Positions 5,413-8,597 of a DNA stretch of 8,597 nt are shown here, one piece after another. The position numbers were made by a program, and so were the translations under genes. The stretch comes from Coriobacteriia bacterium (GTDB taxonomy: Bacteria; Actinomycetota; Coriobacteriia; Coriobacteriales; QAMH01), in contig CAAEQF010000114.1 of assembly GCA_900758075.1 (NCBI GenBank), positions 1-8,597 of the forward strand, given 5' to 3'. The stretch's first letter is position 1, and each line of letters starts with the position of its first letter. The notes under the pieces are model-generated. The model did no database searches. It was not told where the DNA came from and saw nothing but the letters and a program-made list of their open reading frames with translations.

Positions 5413-8178
5413 TTACAGTGCTCCGAGCCGCTCGAGCGCGGTCTTGAGGATGTCGTGCGCGAGCGGCGCTGCGACTCCGCCGCCGCTGTCGCCCTGCTCG
5501 ACCAGAACCGCTATGGTCACGCTCTTACCGCCTGCCGTGGCGGTGCCCACGAACCAGGCGTCGGATTTCTGCTTGTCGGTCTCGGCGGTGCCGGTCTTGC
5601 CGATGACGGTGGCCCCGTCGATGTTGGCTGCCGTGCCGCTGCCGTAGTCGACGACGCTCTTCAAGATCTCCTGCTCGCGCTCGGCGGTGGAGCTCGAGAT
5701 GGCCTGGCCGAGGATGGAGGGCGCGGTCTGCGAGATGGTGGCGCCCGAAGACGACGAGACCTTGTTCACGATGTAGGGGTGCATGGCGACGCCTCCGTTG
5801 GAGATGGCGGCCATTGTGACGGCCATCTCGGTGACGGTGGTCTGCGGGCCGGCTGGGCTTGCGTGCTCGCCGACGGGCTGGCCGACGCCTGCCCATGCGG
5901 TCTCCCATTCGGTCATCTCGTTCGGGTCGGGCATGAGGGAGGTCTTCACGCTGAAGTCCTGCGCGAGGTTGGCGTTGTTGAAGCCGAACTTCTCAGAGTA
6001 GCTGACGAGCGTCTGCGAACCGAGTTTGTCGGCGATTTGCGCGAATACCGTGTTGACGGAGTGCGCCGTCGCGTCTTCGACCGTGATGTCGCCAAAGGAC
6101 TCGTTGTGGTAGTTGGTGATCTTGGCGTTGCCGATCTCTATCGAGTTGGGGGCGCGGTAGACGTCGGACGCGCTGACCGTGTCGGTGTCGAGTGCCGCGC
6201 CCAAGGTAACGACCTTGAACGTGGAGCCCGGCGCGTACAGCGACTGCGTCGCGCGGTTGACGAGCGCGCCGCTTTCGCCCGACCCCTTCATGACGCTTGC
6301 GATGTCATTGACGTTGTAGGTGGGTGACGATGCCTGGGCGAGGACGGCGCCGGTGGCGGTGTCGAGGACGACACAGGCACCCGTCTTGCCGGACAGCGCC
6401 GACTCGGCGGCCTTCTGCACCTTCGAGTCGAGGGTCAAAGTGACGTCGTTACCGTCGACCTTGGCGCCCGAGTAGTAGCGGATGGCGTCTTGGATCGACT
6501 CGAACTGCTCGTTGCCGGCGAGCGTCGCGCCCATGGTGGACTCGACGCCTGCGCTACCGTACTGCTGGGAGTTGTAGCCGACCGCCTGCGCCGCGAGCGA
6601 ACCTTGCGGGTATACGCGGGTGTAGGTGCCGTCGGGCTGCTCTTCGGATTTGGCGAGCACGACGTTGTCCGAGGTCAGGATCGCACCGCGCTCCTGCTCC
6701 GAGATCTTTTGCAGCGTGTGGTTGTTGCCGCCCATGTTCTGGAGCTCGTCTGCCCTGAAGACCTGAATGTAGGTCAGGTTGGCGATGAGCAGGGCGAACA
6801 GGATGGCAAAGAAGGCGATGAGGAAGGTGAGGTGGCGGCCGAGCGCGGTGCGGCCGAGCACGCCCGTGTTCTCGAGCCTGTTCCAGCGCGAGGTCGAGGT
6901 CATCTCGGTCTCGAGGCCAGTGCCCTCGTTGCCGGCGCACAAGAGCAGGCCGACGATGATGAAGCTCGACAGCAGCGATGAGCCACCTTGGCTCATGAAC
7001 GGCAAGGTCAAGCCCGTGAGGGGGATGAACCCCGTCACGCCGCCGATGATGATGAACGCCTGGAAGCTGATGGACGTCGTCAGGCCAACGGCCGTGAAGG
7101 CTGCCATGTCGCTTTTCGCGCGGGCGGCGATGAGAAAGCCACGTACGGCGAAGAGCATGAACAAGATGATGACGCCCGATGCGCCGAGCAGGCCCATCTC
7201 CTCGCCGATGGCGCTGAAGATGAAGTCGCTCGAGACCTCGGGAATCGTGGTGGGCATGCCGCGGCCAATGCCGACGCCAAACAGCCCGCCATCAGCCAGC
7301 GAGTAGAGGGACTGCACGAGCTGGTAGCCCGAACCGCCCGGGTCGGCAAAGGGGTCGCGCCAGATGGCGATGCGCGTCTGCACGTGGCTGAACACGTAGT
7401 AGAGGCCCGTGCCGCCGACCACGACGAGCAAGACGCCGACGATGACGTAGAACACGCGCCCCGTGCAGGCGTAGAGCATGACGAGAAAGACGCCGAACAG
7501 CAGCAGCGCCGAGCCGAGGTCGCGCTCGAAGACGACGATGAGCAAGGCGATGATCCACATGAGGAGCAACGGCAGCAGGGCCCGGAAGTTGGGGTACTTG
7601 ATGCCGATCCTGCTGCGGTTGAGCGTGGAGAGCAGCTCGCGGTTGTCTGCCAGGTAGGCAGCCAGGAACAAGACGATCAAGATCTTTGCGATCTCTCCCG
7701 GCTGGAAGGATATGCCGGCGATGGACAGCCAGATGCGCGAGCCGTTGTACTCGGCGCCGATGAAGGGGAGGATCGGCAAGATGAGCAGGATGAGGCCGAA
7801 CAGCAGGCAGGTGTACTTCCAGCGTCCTATGCGCTCTATCGAGGGCACGAGGATGATGGTCGCGACCATGAGCGCGATGCCGGCGAACAGCCAGATAATT
7901 TGCTTGCCCGCCGTGTCGGGCGACAGGCGCAGGACAAAGCAGATGCCTATGCCGCACAGCAGAAAGGCGATGGGGAGCAGCGCCGGGTCGGCGTTGGGGG
8001 CAAACTTGCGCAGCGCGATGTGCGCCACGAAAAAGCTCACGACCAGGCCGATCGGCACGGCGAACGAGTTGAACGTGAGCGTGGTGTTGGCGTTGACGAG
8101 CAGCATCAAGAACAGCAGCAGCAACACGGGCGCGGCCGCTATCAAGAGCCAGAGTTCTGTGGCGCGTCTGGACCTCAA
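5413..8178 (-). CDS. RodA (SEDS glycosyltransferase) fused to a class B penicillin-binding protein
   Basis: One 921-residue frame joins two enzymes that are normally separate. Residues 1-420 are an actinobacterial RodA, the SEDS polymerase that makes glycan strands from lipid II. It shows about 12 hydrophobic segments, FERDLGSA (217-224) with the conserved catalytic-site Asp D220, DPFADPGGSGYQLVQS (275-290), and the SEDS signature FIPLTGLTLPFMSQGGSS (384-401). A cytoplasmic linker (about 416-449) leads to one membrane helix (451-470) and a class B transpeptidase like PbpA: RGAILTSDN (497-505) in the pedestal, SxxK at S652-TF-K655, SVN at 707-709 and KTGTAE at 861-866. S652 is the acyl-enzyme serine, the beta-lactam target. 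An even helix count puts the RodA C-terminus inside the cell, as the PBP anchor helix needs. The start is TTG, supported by AGGAG 6 nt upstream in the pstP stop codon, which implies translational coupling. All active-site motifs of both halves are intact. In mycobacteria rodA and pbpA are adjacent genes in this position. Confidence 0.95.
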   Translation of the reverse strand: MRSRRATELWLLIAAAPVLLLLFLMLLVNANTTLTFNSFAVPIGLVVSFFVAHIALRKFAPNADPALLPIAFLLCGIGICFVLRLSPDTAGKQIIWLFAGIALMVATIILVPSIERIGRWKYTCLLFGLILLILPILPFIGAEYNGSRIWLSIAGISFQPGEIAKILIVLFLAAYLADNRELLSTLNRSRIGIKYPNFRALLPLLLMWIIALLIVVFERDLGSALLLFGVFLVMLYACTGRVFYVIVGVLLVVVGGTGLYYVFSHVQTRIAIWRDPFADPGGSGYQLVQSLYSLADGGLFGVGIGRGMPTTIPEVSSDFIFSAIGEEMGLLGASGVIILFMLFAVRGFLIAARAKSDMAAFTAVGLTTSISFQAFIIIGGVTGFIPLTGLTLPFMSQGGSSLLSSFIIVGLLLCAGNEGTGLETEMTSTSRWNRLENTGVLGRTALGRHLTFLIAFFAILFALLIANLTYIQVFRADELQNMGGNNHTLQKISEQERGAILTSDNVVLAKSEEQPDGTYTRVYPQGSLAAQAVGYNSQQYGSAGVESTMGATLAGNEQFESIQDAIRYYSGAKVDGNDVTLTLDSKVQKAAESALSGKTGACVVLDTATGAVLAQASSPTYNVNDIASVMKGSGESGALVNRATQSLYAPGSTFKVVTLGAALDTDTVSASDVYRAPNSIEIGNAKITNYHNESFGDITVEDATAHSVNTVFAQIADKLGSQTLVSYSEKFGFNNANLAQDFSVKTSLMPDPNEMTEWETAWAGVGQPVGEHASPAGPQTTVTEMAVTMAAISNGGVAMHPYIVNKVSSSSGATISQTAPSILGQAISSSTAEREQEILKSVVDYGSGTAANIDGATVIGKTGTAETDKQKSDAWFVGTATAGGKSVTIAVLVEQGDSGGGVAAPLAHDILKTALERLGAL

Positions 8179-8184
8179 GGGAAT

Positions 8185-8189
8185 CTCCT
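8185..8189 (-). promoter_or_regulatory. Ribosome binding site overlapping the pstP stop codon
   Basis: On the minus strand the sequence reads TAGGAGATTCCCTTG. AGGAG begins inside the pstP stop codon and lies 6 nt before the TTG start of the fusion gene. This fixes the rare TTG start and indicates that translation of the fusion depends on ribosomes finishing pstP. Confidence 0.85.
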
Positions 8190-8597
8190 ACTGGGCGTCC
8201 GACGCGTTCGCGTCAGACGGGGTCGCGCTGTCAGGTGCCGTATCGGGATTAGCCGTCGGCGAAGCGGCGGCAGGTGCCGCGGACCCCGCGATGGCCTTGC
8301 GGTAGTCCTCGATGGTCGACTGCGCCTCTTCGAGCGAGTTCACCGAGATGCCGTGCTCGAGACGACTTGCAGTGGTGGGCGCGAGCTTGTTCGCGTCGAC
8401 GTCGGTCTGCTCCTCGAGCCACGAGAACGACAGGCCGCCGATATTGCCCGGCAGGCCGCGGTAGATGCTCACGCGGTCGTTTTCGGAGATGAGGTAATAC
8501 GAGTTCTGGGCATACGAGTAGAAGCCCGCGCAGGCGCCGACTATGATCGCCACGAACACGATGACCCAGATGATGGGGGCCTTGCGCCCCTTGCGGC
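8188..8597 (-). CDS. pstP: PstP-type PP2C Ser/Thr phosphatase, C-terminal part (runs off right edge)
   Basis: Only the last 135 residues are visible. A basic stretch (RKGRK) precedes one membrane helix (visible residues 7-28). Then comes an extracytoplasmic domain of about 70 residues with YYLISENDRVSIYRGLPG (33-50), GGLSFSWLEEQTD (53-65) and LEHGISVNSLEEAQ (79-92). This pattern matches the outer domain of actinobacterial PstP, the phosphatase that removes phosphate from PknB-type kinases and their substrates. The last 30 residues are low-complexity Ala/Pro/Ser/Thr/Asp. The PP2C catalytic domain itself is outside the window, so the call rests on this domain and on gene order (pstP-rodA-pbpA-pknB, as in mycobacteria). 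The frame has no start in view; the first GTG at 8559 lies inside the membrane helix and is internal. The stop TAG overlaps the ribosome site of the next gene. Confidence 0.85.
   Translation of the reverse strand, partial: RKGRKAPIIWVIVFVAIIVGACAGFYSYAQNSYYLISENDRVSIYRGLPGNIGGLSFSWLEEQTDVDANKLAPTTASRLEHGISVNSLEEAQSTIEDYRKAIAGSAAPAAASPTANPDTAPDSATPSDANASDAQ

Noticed and set aside
5455..6327. 290-codon open frame on the plus strand opposite the PBP half
   Set aside because: Shadow of the transpeptidase coding region; no recognisable motif and no ribosome site.
6800..6960. Assembly error or frameshift creating an artificial RodA-PBP fusion
   Set aside because: The linker is read through in one frame with normal coding composition, and no internal start with a ribosome site is evident at the junction. 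It cannot be fully excluded without reads, but nothing in the sequence suggests it.

Overview
The window is high-GC bacterial DNA from the Actinomycetota. I infer the class Coriobacteriia, perhaps Eggerthellaceae. The grounds are four: (a) the wall-growth set pstP, rodA-pbpA, pknB in the actinobacterial order, with rodA and pbpA fused into one gene; (b) one PASTA kinase where mycobacteria have a pknA/pknB pair; (c) a stand-alone ModE-type winged-helix regulator; (d) an indolepyruvate:ferredoxin oxidoreductase subunit, typical of anaerobes that ferment amino acids. The taxonomic call is inference; no rRNA or tRNA is visible.

Layout. Positions 1-1105 (minus) hold the N-terminal 368 residues of iorA, which runs off the left edge. 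Positions 1106-1211 are a divergent intergenic region. Positions 1212-2750 (plus) are thrC, threonine synthase, followed by an intrinsic terminator. An AT-rich gap with a candidate promoter leads to a 116-residue ModE-like DNA-binding protein (2960-3310, plus). The space at 3311-3463 holds a probable terminator for that gene and a very strong 18-bp-stem terminator that ends the opposing wall-growth genes.

The right 60% is read on the minus strand, from the right edge leftwards. First comes the C-terminal end of a PstP-type Ser/Thr phosphatase (8188-8597), then a 921-residue RodA-PbpA fusion (5413-8178), then a 603-residue PknB-type kinase with three PASTA domains (3464-5275). The phosphatase and fusion genes are tightly coupled, because the Shine-Dalgarno site of the second lies in the stop codon of the first. 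pknB follows a 137-nt gap that carries its own candidate extended -10 promoter.

How they work together (established for the families): RodA is a SEDS glycan polymerase and the class B PBP is its transpeptidase partner. PknB senses muropeptide or lipid II through its PASTA domains and phosphorylates wall-synthesis regulators, and PstP reverses this. Here synthase, transpeptidase, kinase and phosphatase are packed into three polypeptides. thrC, iorA and the ModE-like gene have no evident functional link to this cluster.

I see no mobile element, CRISPR array or RNA gene. The most notable item is the polymerase-transpeptidase fusion. I do not see a clearly new system.
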